Positions 43,868-51,455 of a DNA stretch of 64,000 nucleotides are shown one piece after another (the stretch's first letter is position 1; each line of letters begins with the position of its first letter). Made by a program: the position numbers and the translations under genes. Source of the DNA: Gemmatimonadaceae bacterium (GTDB taxonomy: Bacteria > Gemmatimonadota > Gemmatimonadetes > Gemmatimonadales > Gemmatimonadaceae); contig JACCWE010000042.1 of NCBI GenBank assembly GCA_013697785.1, positions 1 through 64,000 of the forward strand. Direction: 5' to 3'. The notes beneath the pieces were generated by a model. That model was not told where the DNA came from. It saw only the letters and a list, made by a program, of their open reading frames with translations, and ran no database searches.

Positions 43868-45595
43868 TTACTTCATCCGTGTGCCCGGCCCGCGCAGCGC
43901 ACGTCCCGGCTTCGCGCCCGTGTGCACGCCGTCCTTCAGAACTTCCACCCCGTTCACGAACACTTCCCGCATTCCCACCGACAGCTGGTGCGGCTTCTCG
44001 TACGTCGCCTTGTCGATGATCGTGTTCGGATCGAACACGACGACATCCGCATACATCCCCGCGCGCAGCATTCCCCGTTCCTGGATCGACAGCCGCTCGG
44101 CGACGCCCGACGTGAACTTCCGGATGGCATCCTCGAGCGTCAGCACATGCTCCTCGCGCACGTACTTTCCGAGCAGTCTCGGATAGCTGCCATACGCTCG
44201 CGGATGCGTCAGCCCCTTCGCATCCGCTGGATCGAACCCCTCGGCATCCGTCCCGATCACCACCCACGGGCGCTTCAGCTGCATCGCGACATTCTCGTCG
44301 GTCATGCTGAACGTCAGCTTCCCCGCGCGGCCTCCGCTGATCAGCACCACGTCGGCCATCGCCTCCCCCCACGACTTGTGCATGTCATCCGCAATCTTGT
44401 CGAGCCGCCATCCCTCGTACTTCGCGAGCGACGGCGTCGTCAGCAGCCCGACGACCATGATCGGCCCTGGCCCCGATTCCTGACAATAGACCGGCCGGTG
44501 CGGCGTCGAGTCCATCGCCTCGGCGATGATCTTCGCGCGCGTTGAAGGATTCTTCAGATTCTCGAGGAGCTTCCCATTTTCCGCCGCCCACGGCGGCACG
44601 CATGACGCGAGACCATTCCCCGACGCAGTGTAGGGATACATCGTCGCGCCCACATCCTGCCCCGCAGCGCGCGCGGAGTCGATCTTCGAGACCATCTCGG
44701 CCGCCTTCCCCCAGGCGTGACGTCCGGCCGCCTTCAGGTGATAGATCTCCACCGGCACACCACCTTCGCGTCCGATTGCGAGCGCTTCGTCGAGCGCCTC
44801 GAGCAGCGAGTCACCCTCCGACCTGATGTGCGAGATGTAGACACCGTGATACGGCGCCATCGCCTTCGCGATCTCGCCCAGCTCGTGCGTTCCCGCGTAA
44901 GTCCCCGGCGGATAGATGAGCGCACTCGCGACGCCGAACGCGCCATCCTTCATCGCGTCGCGCGTCACGCGCCGCATCGTGTCGAGCTCCGCCGCCGTCG
45001 GCGCGCCCCGCGCCTGTCCGTTCGCGTACACGCGGATGGTTTCGGCGCCGAGGAACGAGCCGACGTTGATCGAATTGCCGTGCTTTTCCATCGCGTCGAG
45101 CCACGCGCCGAATCCGTGGTCGCCCATGAACTGCTTCGCGATACGGATGCCGCTGCTGTCGCTCGCGTCCAGAGTCGCGAGGAACTTGTCGTTGACCGGC
45201 GCGGGCGTGTGTCCCTCGCCGAGTATCTCGGTGGTGACACCCTGCGTGACCTTGCTGATCACGCGGCCATCGCCGGTGAGCAGCTGCTCATTCGACTGGC
45301 CCTGGATGTCGATGAATCCCGGCGCGACGACCAGCCCCTTTGCATCGACGCGCCTGCCCGCTCGCGCGTTGGCGAGCGTTCCCGCGGGCGCAACGATCGC
45401 GATGCGATCGCCCTTGAGCCCCACGTCTCCATAGAACCACGGATTTCCCGTCCCATCGACGATCTTCCCGCCGCTGATGACGACGTCGTACGACCCATCG
45501 GGTGCGGCAACCCCGGGATGCACGGTGCCCGCGCATCCCGAAAGCGCGAATGCGACGGTGGCGAGAGTGACAGTCGGGCGGAATGAGATTGTCAT
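43868..45595 (-). CDS. N-acyl-D-amino-acid deacylase-like lipoprotein (amidohydrolase)
   Basis: 575 residues from the ATG at 45595. The lipobox is ALSGC21. Residues 35-575 match D-aminoacylases: VVISGGKIVDGTGNPWFYGD, APGFIDIQGQSN, KVTQGVTTEILGEG, YISHIRSEGDS, EIYHLKAAGRH, and a terminal CDR-like TLEDAIRKFTSGVAERL. The usual HxH in PGFID(I/V)HxH is Q98-G-Q100 here, so one metal site is altered. H256 and H286 remain. The family cleaves N-acyl-D-amino acids. Activity may be changed, so the functional call is held lower than the family call. Confidence 0.85.
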   Translation of the reverse strand: MTISFRPTVTLATVAFALSGCAGTVHPGVAAPDGSYDVVISGGKIVDGTGNPWFYGDVGLKGDRIAIVAPAGTLANARAGRRVDAKGLVVAPGFIDIQGQSNEQLLTGDGRVISKVTQGVTTEILGEGHTPAPVNDKFLATLDASDSSGIRIAKQFMGDHGFGAWLDAMEKHGNSINVGSFLGAETIRVYANGQARGAPTAAELDTMRRVTRDAMKDGAFGVASALIYPPGTYAGTHELGEIAKAMAPYHGVYISHIRSEGDSLLEALDEALAIGREGGVPVEIYHLKAAGRHAWGKAAEMVSKIDSARAAGQDVGATMYPYTASGNGLASCVPPWAAENGKLLENLKNPSTRAKIIAEAMDSTPHRPVYCQESGPGPIMVVGLLTTPSLAKYEGWRLDKIADDMHKSWGEAMADVVLISGGRAGKLTFSMTDENVAMQLKRPWVVIGTDAEGFDPADAKGLTHPRAYGSYPRLLGKYVREEHVLTLEDAIRKFTSGVAERLSIQERGMLRAGMYADVVVFDPNTIIDKATYEKPHQLSVGMREVFVNGVEVLKDGVHTGAKPGRALRGPGTRMK

Positions 45596-45661
45596 CGAAT
45601 CCTGCTGGAAACGGGGTCGGCAGTGCATGCGGTAATGCATACAAAGTTGCGTATGTCGCTG

Positions 45662-45670
45662 TGATATACT
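45662..45670 (+). promoter_or_regulatory. Extended -10 promoter for tRNA-Asn
   Basis: TGATATACT is an extended -10 element (TGn plus TATACT) ending 17 bases before the tRNA. No good -35 lies at 17-base spacing, which is normal for extended -10 promoters. Confidence 0.5.
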
Positions 45671-45686
45671 AACTTGCGCATCCTTT

Positions 45687-45759
45687 TGGGGCGTAGCTGA
45701 GCTGGCAAAGCGCCGGACTGTTAATCCGGAGATCGGTGGTTCGACCCCACCCGCCCCAG
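45687..45759 (+). tRNA. tRNA-Asn (GUU)
   Basis: The acceptor strands TGGGGCG and CGCCCCA pair perfectly, with G as discriminator. The anticodon stem CCGGA/TCCGG holds a loop CTGTTAA, giving anticodon GTT. The T-arm is GGTGG-TTCGACC-CCACC, and the D-arm has the usual TAGCTGAGCTGG pattern. Length is 73 bases and the CCA is not encoded. It stands alone between the aminoacylase-like and aquaporin genes. Confidence 0.97.
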
Positions 45760-45763
45760 TGCT

Positions 45764-45805
45764 GAAAAACGAGATCGGCAGCGCCGCGAGCTTCGCAGCG
45801 CTGCC
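45764..45805 (-). terminator. Rho-independent terminator of the aquaporin gene
   Basis: On the minus strand a perfect 8-bp stem (GGCAGCGC with GCGCTGCC) closes a 13-base loop and is followed, seven bases later, by TTTTT. It lies 16 bases after the aquaporin stop. The same stem follows the tRNA on the plus strand but has no T-tract there. Confidence 0.6.
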
Positions 45806-45820
45806 GCTCTGTTCATACGT

Positions 45821-46555
45821 CTACTTGGTCGCCGCTCCGCCCGGCCGTGGCGCCGTGAACTCGCCCGGCTTCACACGCTGCTCTCCCGGAGGTGCGCCCG
45901 GAATCGCGGACCCCGTCTCGGGCTCCGGATTTTGCGCACGGAAGAAGAGCGCGGCCAGCGCGGCGCCCGCGAGCGGACCAACGAGGTAGAGCCACATGTT
46001 CGCCATCGATCCGTGCGCGACGAATGCGTCGACGAGCATCGGTCCGACGCCTACGGCAGGATTAAACGCGCCGCCCGAAATTCCACCGCCCGCGAATGCT
46101 GCGACCACGATCGTGAAACCGATCGCCAATCCATAGAAGGAATTCTTTTCGGTCTGCCGTGCAGTCGCGGAGTTCAGTACGACCAGCGCGAGCGCGAAGG
46201 TAAAGATCGCTTCGACCGCGAGCGCGCGACCCGGGGTCACGTCGGCGCCGGGCGCGGCGGCGAACGTCTTGCCGGTGAGATAGAGCACGGTGAGCGCAGC
46301 GAGGATGGAGCCGAGAAGCTGCGCGATCCAGTAGGGAATCACATCGGCGGCGGGGAGCTTGCCGCGCATCCATACCGCGAGAGTCACCGCGGGATTGTAG
46401 TGCGCGCCGGAGACGTGCCCTCCCATGTACACCATGATCATCAGCGAACAGCCGATCGCGAGCGGTGCGAGCGGCGATTGCGAGAGCGACGTGAGCCCCA
46501 CTGTCAGCACGAGAAAGAACGTGCCGATAGCCTCAGTGGCATACGAGATTTTCAT
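45821..46555 (-). CDS. Aquaporin / MIP-family channel
   Basis: 244 residues with six membrane helices. Two NPA motifs are present (SGAHYNPAVTLAV and GGAFNPAVGVGP), with the family pattern EAIGTFFLVLTVG in the first helix. The selectivity filter cannot be judged without alignment, so water or glycerol transport are both possible. The last 30 residues are polar and Pro-rich, longer than in AqpZ. Monocistronic, with its own terminator. Confidence 0.92.
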   Translation of the reverse strand: MKISYATEAIGTFFLVLTVGLTSLSQSPLAPLAIGCSLMIMVYMGGHVSGAHYNPAVTLAVWMRGKLPAADVIPYWIAQLLGSILAALTVLYLTGKTFAAAPGADVTPGRALAVEAIFTFALALVVLNSATARQTEKNSFYGLAIGFTIVVAAFAGGGISGGAFNPAVGVGPMLVDAFVAHGSMANMWLYLVGPLAGAALAALFFRAQNPEPETGSAIPGAPPGEQRVKPGEFTAPRPGGAATK

Positions 46556-46843
46556 CGTTCAGCTGTGGTAGTAGTGAGTGAGGAGCCTCTCCTGGTCGCG
46601 TGAATTAACGGCGCGAGCCGATGGGCGGCTAGAGTCCGGGCGGATCCGTGAACATTGTGGGCGACGCCGGCCGGTGGCACGCCAGGCAACTATCCGGACG
46701 CTCAATGCGTTACCCCAACAGGCGTTAGCTCTGTATTGCGCGGGCGCAGGTCGTGCCAAGGCCCGCTCCATGCATCAGCTTTCTTCCCACGCCACCCTGC
46801 GCGGCGATACGTTCTCGACCCATCCAATAGTGGAGCTACGAAC

Positions 46844-47044
46844 ATGAGCGACAACAAGAATGATGCTGGCAAGAAGGGCGACGCCAAGAGCGACAGCGAG
46901 CAGGCGCTTCAGGACGAGCTCCGTCGCGAAGCGGCGGAAGGGAAGGGCTCGGTAGGCGACGCCGCGAAGAACAGCAATCTCTCCGGCTCATCGACGTGGG
47001 AGACGCTGCCCGAGGGCGAGGGTGACAAGAGGGGAAAGAAGTGA
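46844..47044 (+). CDS. Small charged disordered protein
   Basis: 66 residues, rich in Lys, Asp, Glu, Ser and Gly (DNKNDAGKKGDAKSD, then SSTWETLPEGEGDKRGKK). Probably unfolded. It is the first of three small genes in a row; the next starts inside its stop codon (GTGA). The 288-base gap before it shows no recognisable promoter. No known family. Confidence 0.55.
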   Translation: MSDNKNDAGKKGDAKSDSEQALQDELRREAAEGKGSVGDAAKNSNLSGSSTWETLPEGEGDKRGKK

Positions 47045-47388
47045 CACGCGGTCCATCCAGCGATTCGTCCGACAGCTCGGCAAATGACCGCAAGAGGATC
47101 GGCGAGGAGATCGCATCTCGTCTTCGCCGGAACGGCGTGCAGCTCACCGGAAAGGAGTCCTCCGATGAGCTGGCGGATCTCGAAGATGCCGTGGAGAATT
47201 TCGAGCGCGCGGTAGAGCGCGCGGGTGGCGATCTCATGGTCGACGAGCCAGTGTCGAACGGCAAGCCGATCGCTCCCGACGACTCGAGCTTCGTGCTCCC
47301 TGCACGCAATGCATCCGAGCCGGTGGCTGCGTACATCACAAGCATCAATCACGCAGCGACGCTCGCCGGCGCAAAGGGCAGCAAGTAG
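47041..47388 (+). CDS. Small protein of unknown function
   Basis: 115 residues, GTG start. A helical segment (RKRIGEEIASRLRRNGVQLT) is followed by ELADLEDAVENFERAVERAGGDLMVDEP, which looks like a short coiled coil. The C-terminal third is polar. The layout suggests a small cytoplasmic adaptor. Overlaps the previous gene. Confidence 0.6.
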   Translation: MTRGPSSDSSDSSANDRKRIGEEIASRLRRNGVQLTGKESSDELADLEDAVENFERAVERAGGDLMVDEPVSNGKPIAPDDSSFVLPARNASEPVAAYITSINHAATLAGAKGSK

Positions 47389-47397
47389 TAGCGAGCG

Positions 47398-47820
47398 TTG
47401 ACGAACGCGCGACAGAAGGTGCCCGAGCGCCGACTTCCGGAGCTCGACCCTCCGTCGTCTTGTACGGCCGACCTTCGACCCTTACTCCCACGAGTGGTCA
47501 ATCTGGTGAATTCGCGAACCATTCCCGAGAGCACCATCTCCGCGCTCAGCGAATTGCTCGTGCGCATGGTGAACGATGAGCCGCCCACGACAGCCGAAGG
47601 CGCGATGCGCGCTGGCAATGAAGTCCGCCGCGCACTTCGCGGCCTCTGCGACGATGCGCGAGGCAACGGCGTGCGCGTCGAACAAGTGGTGATTGCGATC
47701 AAGCAGGGATGGTCATCGCTTCACAGCGATCACCCGCGCAGCCGCTCGGTGGGCCCGGATGCGCTGCTCAATCAGGTCATCACGCTCTGCATCGACGAGT
47801 ATTATGCGGGCGTAGCATAG
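47398..47820 (+). CDS. Small helical protein of unknown function
   Basis: 140 residues from a TTG at 47398. Mostly helical, with ISALSELLVRMVNDEP and NEVRRALRGLCDDARGNGVR. It could be a small regulator, but no DNA-binding motif is clear. Its start is nine bases after the previous gene. It converges on pqqE. Confidence 0.6.
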   Translation: MTNARQKVPERRLPELDPPSSCTADLRPLLPRVVNLVNSRTIPESTISALSELLVRMVNDEPPTTAEGAMRAGNEVRRALRGLCDDARGNGVRVEQVVIAIKQGWSSLHSDHPRSRSVGPDALLNQVITLCIDEYYAGVA

Positions 47821-47865
47821 CAGGTACCAACAATCGATAAGCGACGCATCCCTCGGCGTTGTGCT

Positions 47866-48990
47866 CTACTCGCGATCGATGGAAGGTGCGGTCGCCCCGG
47901 CCATCGCCGTCGCGGGTATGCGGCCCATTTCGCGGTAGGCGTACGTAATGGGCGGCGGGGTGCCGTCGAGCATCGCGTCGATGATCGCGCGATCGGATGT
48001 CAGCGTGCAGACGGGATCGGTGCGCGTCGCATCGCCGGTGAGGGCGAATGCCTGGCAGCGACAGCCGCCGAAGTCGACGTGCTTGCGCGGGCAGCTGCGA
48101 CAGGGCTCCTGCATCCAGTCATCGCCGCGGTACGCCTTGAAGGCGCTCGACTCTTCCCAGATGTGCCTGATGCTGTGATCGCGCGCGTTGTCGAAGCTGA
48201 GCGTCGTGATCTGCGACGCTGCGTGGCAGGGCATCACCCGACCATCGGGCGCGACGACGAGATAGAAGTTCCCCCATCCGCCTTGGCAAGGCTTCGGGAA
48301 CTCGCTGTAGTAATCGGGAAGCACATAGATGATCTGCATCTTCCCTCGATACTTCTCGACCGCGCGATCGACGATCGCCTCGGAGCGCACGATCTGATCG
48401 CGTGTCGGCATCAGCGACTCTCGACTCAGCACCGCCCAGCCGTAGTACTGCGTGTTCGCGAGCTCGATGCGATCGGCGCCGAGCGCGCCGGCCATGTCTA
48501 TGATCTCGGCGAGATGATCGAGATTGGCGCGATGCAGGACGACGTTCACGCTGAAGGCGAAGTCGAGCTCCTTGATCCACGCAGCCGCCTGATGCTTCGC
48601 ATCCCAGCTGCGAGTGCCGGCGATCTTTTCGGCGATCTCCTTTTCGGAATCCTGAAAGGAGATCTGCACGTGCTCGAGCCCGGCGTCCTTGATGCGCGCG
48701 GCGCGATCGCGCGTGAGGCCTACGGCCGAGGTAACGAGCGTCTGATAGAAGCCCAGCGTGTGCGCGTGGGCGACGAGCTCTTCGAGATCGCGGCGGATGA
48801 GCGGCTCACCGCCGGAGAGTCCGAGCTGGAGCGCGCCGAGCTCGCGCGACTGCGTGAAGACGCGCTTCCAGTCTTCCGTCGAGAGCTCGGACTGCGAGCG
48901 GGCGAGATCGACCGGGTTGGAGCAGTAGGGGCAGTGGAGCGGACAGCGGTGCGTGAGCTCCGCGAGCAAGGTCGTGGGTCTACGATCCAT
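47866..48990 (-). CDS. pqqE: PqqA peptide cyclase (radical SAM)
   Basis: 374 residues. The radical-SAM cluster is CPLHCPYCSNP, followed by LGLSGGEPLIRRDL. The C-terminal SPASM-type auxiliary clusters are CHAAS, CRSCPRKHVDFGGCRCQAF and a final DPVC. PqqE links the Glu and Tyr of PqqA by a C-C bond, the first step of PQQ synthesis. It follows pqqA after a terminator-like hairpin, and its position at the end of the cluster, after pqqBCD and pqqA, differs from the classical ABCDE order. Confidence 0.97.
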   Translation of the reverse strand: MDRRPTTLLAELTHRCPLHCPYCSNPVDLARSQSELSTEDWKRVFTQSRELGALQLGLSGGEPLIRRDLEELVAHAHTLGFYQTLVTSAVGLTRDRAARIKDAGLEHVQISFQDSEKEIAEKIAGTRSWDAKHQAAAWIKELDFAFSVNVVLHRANLDHLAEIIDMAGALGADRIELANTQYYGWAVLSRESLMPTRDQIVRSEAIVDRAVEKYRGKMQIIYVLPDYYSEFPKPCQGGWGNFYLVVAPDGRVMPCHAASQITTLSFDNARDHSIRHIWEESSAFKAYRGDDWMQEPCRSCPRKHVDFGGCRCQAFALTGDATRTDPVCTLTSDRAIIDAMLDGTPPPITYAYREMGRIPATAMAGATAPSIDRE

Positions 48991-49008
48991 CGCGCACCGT
49001 CATCCGTG

Positions 49009-49039
49009 GAAAAGAGAAGGGACCCGCCGAAGCGGGCCC
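49009..49039 (-). terminator. Terminator-like hairpin between pqqA and pqqE
   Basis: On the minus strand GGGCCCGC pairs with GCGGGTCCC, leaving one bulged base, around a TTCG tetraloop. A T/C-rich stretch (TTCTCTTTTC) follows immediately. It starts 22 bases after the pqqA stop and ends about 18 bases before the pqqE start. It is best read as a partial terminator or an mRNA stabiliser that favours pqqA over pqqE. Confidence 0.6.
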
Positions 49040-49061
49040 CCTGTGCTTCGCTGCGCGCTGG

Positions 49062-49136
49062 TTAGCGGCGGGCGACGTAGGCAGTTACTTCCATCGTGAC
49101 TTCCACGACTTCGAATTCCGGCTTGGTCCAGGACAT
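49062..49136 (-). CDS. pqqA: PQQ precursor peptide PqqA
   Basis: 24 residues: the peptide starts MSWTKPEFEVVEVT and continues MEVTAYVARR. Glu16 and Tyr20 have the E-x-x-x-Y spacing from which PQQ is built, and the WTKP start is conserved in PqqA. An AGGAG ribosome site lies eight bases upstream. It is transcribed from a sigma54-type promoter candidate. It lies between pqqD and pqqE rather than at the head of the cluster. Confidence 0.95.
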   Translation of the reverse strand: MSWTKPEFEVVEVTMEVTAYVARR

Positions 49137-49242
49137 TGCAGGACTCCTGTTAGCGGTAGGTGCATCCTCGCGACCGGCACCCGATAGGCGAGAAAGTTCA
49201 CCCAAACGAGACTACTCACTGGCTCGCGACTACCGTGACTAA

Positions 49243-49259
49243 AGCACTGACCGTGCCGT
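49243..49259 (-). promoter_or_regulatory. Sigma54-type -24/-12 promoter for pqqA
   Basis: On the minus strand the site reads CGGCACGGTCAGTGCTT. GG (49257-49256) and GC (49245-49244) are separated by exactly ten bases, and the CACG after GG matches the TGGCACG-N4-TTGC consensus. The predicted start is near 49232, giving a 5' leader of about 95 bases to pqqA. The adjacent genes encode a sigma54 activator, which supports the call. Confidence 0.7.
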
Positions 49260-49365
49260 GATTATCAGAGCGGTTTACAGACGTCTAAGCTTAATTGCCA
49301 TATGAGCTTACGAAATACATACAGCGTCGACACCTAGCCTGGATTTACCCCCAATTCATCGCCGG

Positions 49366-49385
49366 ATGACCCACAATTGGGTCAT
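49366..49385. promoter_or_regulatory. Palindromic enhancer candidate upstream of pqqA
   Basis: ATGACCC and GGGTCAT form a perfect 7+7 inverted repeat with six bases between. The centre lies about 140 bases upstream of the predicted sigma54 start, a usual distance for NtrC-type enhancers. The DNA between site and promoter (about 49270-49330) is AT-rich for this genome, as expected for bendable DNA. The cognate factor is probably the NtrC-like protein encoded nearby. Confidence 0.6.
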
Positions 49386-49419
49386 TTCACGCAGCGAGCT
49401 CTGCGACTGCTTTGCTACA

Positions 49420-49731
49420 TCATCCCACCGGAGATGACGGCATTTCGTCCCTCACCAGCTCACGGTCCGCCAGCTCCGACAGATACGTCTGCACATCCGC
49501 CAGCACGTCCGCCAGCACGTCCGCGTCATAGCGCTGATTGAGCGTCGCGGCGATCTCCTCGATCGTGCGCTCGCCATCGCACAGCGCAAGAATCTCCGCG
49601 GCCGTGTCGTTCAACAGCACCGCGCCTTCCGGATACTGCAGCACGCTTCGCTGCCTCGCGTCGTCGAATTGCACGCGAGCGAACTTCCAGAGCTTGGGAC
49701 GGGACGAACTCGTGAGTGCCATTCCCATCAC
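49420..49731 (-). CDS. pqqD: PQQ synthesis chaperone PqqD
   Basis: 103 residues from a GTG overlapping the pqqC stop; ATG codons at 49728 and 49722 are alternatives. The PqqD core is RQRSVLQYPEGAVLLNDTAAEILALCDGERTIEEI. PqqD binds PqqA and presents it to PqqE. The C-terminal helix contains a small repeat (ADVLADVLADV) encoded by tandem DNA copies. Confidence 0.94.
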   Translation of the reverse strand: MMGMALTSSSRPKLWKFARVQFDDARQRSVLQYPEGAVLLNDTAAEILALCDGERTIEEIAATLNQRYDADVLADVLADVQTYLSELADRELVRDEMPSSPVG

Positions 49732-50483
49732 TCCTCGCGATACGCGTTGTAGATCGTGTCGATCATCACCCAGAGCATCTCGATCTTGAACGAAAGCGCT
49801 TCGAACGCGCGCTGCTGTGTCTCGACGGTCGTGCAGTACGTCGTCACGATCTCGAGTCCGTGATTGCTGTCGCGCGGCGCCTGCGTGAGCCGGCTGTTGA
49901 AGTAGTCGTACGCGTCAGCACGAATCCACGAGTAGTGTTTGGGCAGCGACTCGAGCCTGCGGCGCATGATGTCCGGCGCGAACAGCTCCGTGAGCGATGA
50001 TGCCGCCGCCTCGACCCACGGCTTCGTCTTGCAGAAGTTCACGTACATCTCGGCCGCGAATCGCACGCCGGGAAGCACGTGACGCTCGTCCTCCATCTCC
50101 TCGCGTGGAACACCGAACGCGATTCCGAGCTGAATCCACTTCTCGATCCCGCCCTCGCCAGGATTGAGCCCATCGTGATCGATGATGCGCTGAATCCACT
50201 TGCGACGGACCTCCGGCAGCGGGCAGTTCGAAATGATCGCGCCATCCTTCCGCGGTATCGCACGCTGATACGCGAGCCGGTTCGCGACCCACCCCTGCAT
50301 CTGCCGCTGCGTGAGCCTTCCCTCGTGCATCAGGTGATGGAAGGGATGCTCCACGTAGTACGATCCGTGAAAGCCACGGAGCGCCCCGATCAGCGCATCG
50401 GGTGCGAGCGGCGACTCGAGCCTCGGGATTGGCGGTGCCGGCGGAGCTGCGACCGTCGGTGCGAAGAGAAGAGAGCTGAACAT
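49728..50483 (-). CDS. pqqC: Pyrroloquinoline-quinone synthase PqqC
   Basis: 251 residues from the ATG at 50483; longer starts exist. Motifs include RGFHGSYYVEHPFHHLMHEG, GWVANRLAYQRAIPRKDGAI and RIIDHDGLNPGEGGIEKW, which carry the substrate-binding His and Arg residues. PqqC carries out the final ring closure and oxidation to PQQ. Tightly packed with pqqB and pqqD. Confidence 0.96.
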   Translation of the reverse strand: MFSSLLFAPTVAAPPAPPIPRLESPLAPDALIGALRGFHGSYYVEHPFHHLMHEGRLTQRQMQGWVANRLAYQRAIPRKDGAIISNCPLPEVRRKWIQRIIDHDGLNPGEGGIEKWIQLGIAFGVPREEMEDERHVLPGVRFAAEMYVNFCKTKPWVEAAASSLTELFAPDIMRRRLESLPKHYSWIRADAYDYFNSRLTQAPRDSNHGLEIVTTYCTTVETQQRAFEALSFKIEMLWVMIDTIYNAYREE

Positions 50484-50540
50484 GGTGAAAGCATACCGCG
50501 TGGTGGGGGGAGTGCACGACACGCGCGCAAAACGCGCGCC

Positions 50541-51449
50541 TCAGATCTCGAAGCGCATCCCATCCATGCCCACGATCAGCCCCGACGCCTCGACCGCCGC
50601 GCGCTCGCTCGAGCCCTCGACGAGCATCGGATTCGTGTTGTTGATGTGCGTATAAACCTTCAGGCGACACGAGAGTTGCGAGAGCACCGCCAAACTTCCC
50701 TCCACACCGGAGACCGGCACGTGCCCCATCGACAGCGCGGGGCGATCGGAGATGTCGAGGCGGGCGAGCTCGTCGTCGGTCCAGAAGGTGCCGTCGAAGA
50801 GAAGCAGCTCAGCCTGATCGAGGCGCGCGAGCAGCTTGGGCCCGAGTCCGCCGCATCCGGGGACGAACGCGCACTCCTTGCCGGTGCTCGTGTCCCTGAT
50901 GAATGCAGCCACCGTGTGCCCAACCTCATCGCGTCGGGCGAAACGAGGCGGGTCACCGCGCACCGCCTTCATCTCGATGGTCAGTCCACTCGAGCTCCCG
51001 TCGCGGTAGTCGAGCGGCACCGGATCACCGAGGTCGACCTCGAGGATCTGTACCGTCGCGAAGGCCTGCGTCACGGCGAGCACGCGCGAGTCATCGGAGA
51101 TGGTGTGCACGACGGCAGGCGTTGCGATGACCTGCAGCAGCCGCCCCTCGCGCAGCAGCGTGATACCGAGCGTGTGGTCGAGCTCCGCGTCGGTCAGCAC
51201 GATTCCCTCGACCGGCACATGCCGCACTCCCTCAACCGCAGCATGCGGCAGCGTCGCGACCTGCTCGCGCACATCAGGGGACGCGTTGCCCAGGAACCAG
51301 CGTACGCCGTCGGCGCTGAACGCGATCGATGATTGGGAGCGCGGGTGCGCGCGCGACGGATCCTCGCGAGCGACGCGGCAGGTGGGGCACCAGCAGTTCC
51401 ATTGAGGGAATCCGCCACCGGCGGCCGTGCCGAGCAGGAAGACGTGCAT
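50541..51449 (-). CDS. pqqB: PQQ biosynthesis hydroxylase PqqB
   Basis: 302 residues of the metallo-beta-lactamase fold. GTAAGGGFPQWNCWCPTCRV at the start holds the Cys cluster that binds zinc, and LTDAELDHTLG, then SMGHVPVSG and YTHINNTNP carry the iron ligands. PqqB hydroxylates the Tyr ring in the cross-linked precursor. It starts six bases after the NtrC-like gene, so it is cotranscribed with the two-component system. Confidence 0.96.
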   Translation of the reverse strand: MHVFLLGTAAGGGFPQWNCWCPTCRVAREDPSRAHPRSQSSIAFSADGVRWFLGNASPDVREQVATLPHAAVEGVRHVPVEGIVLTDAELDHTLGITLLREGRLLQVIATPAVVHTISDDSRVLAVTQAFATVQILEVDLGDPVPLDYRDGSSSGLTIEMKAVRGDPPRFARRDEVGHTVAAFIRDTSTGKECAFVPGCGGLGPKLLARLDQAELLLFDGTFWTDDELARLDISDRPALSMGHVPVSGVEGSLAVLSQLSCRLKVYTHINNTNPMLVEGSSERAAVEASGLIVGMDGMRFEI

Positions 51450-51455
51450 GTTGGG

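Noticed and set aside
45647-45670. TTGCGT as a -35 for the tRNA promoter
   Set aside because: It lies only 12 bases from the TATACT, too close for a sigma70 promoter; the extended -10 explains it better.
45777-45805. Terminator of the tRNA on the plus strand
   Set aside because: The stem is there but no T-tract follows on that strand; the minus-strand aquaporin reading is better.
46678-46700. Sigma54-like GGCACG site in the gap before the small genes
   Set aside because: The GG and GC are eight, not ten, bases apart, so it does not fit the rigid -24/-12 spacing.
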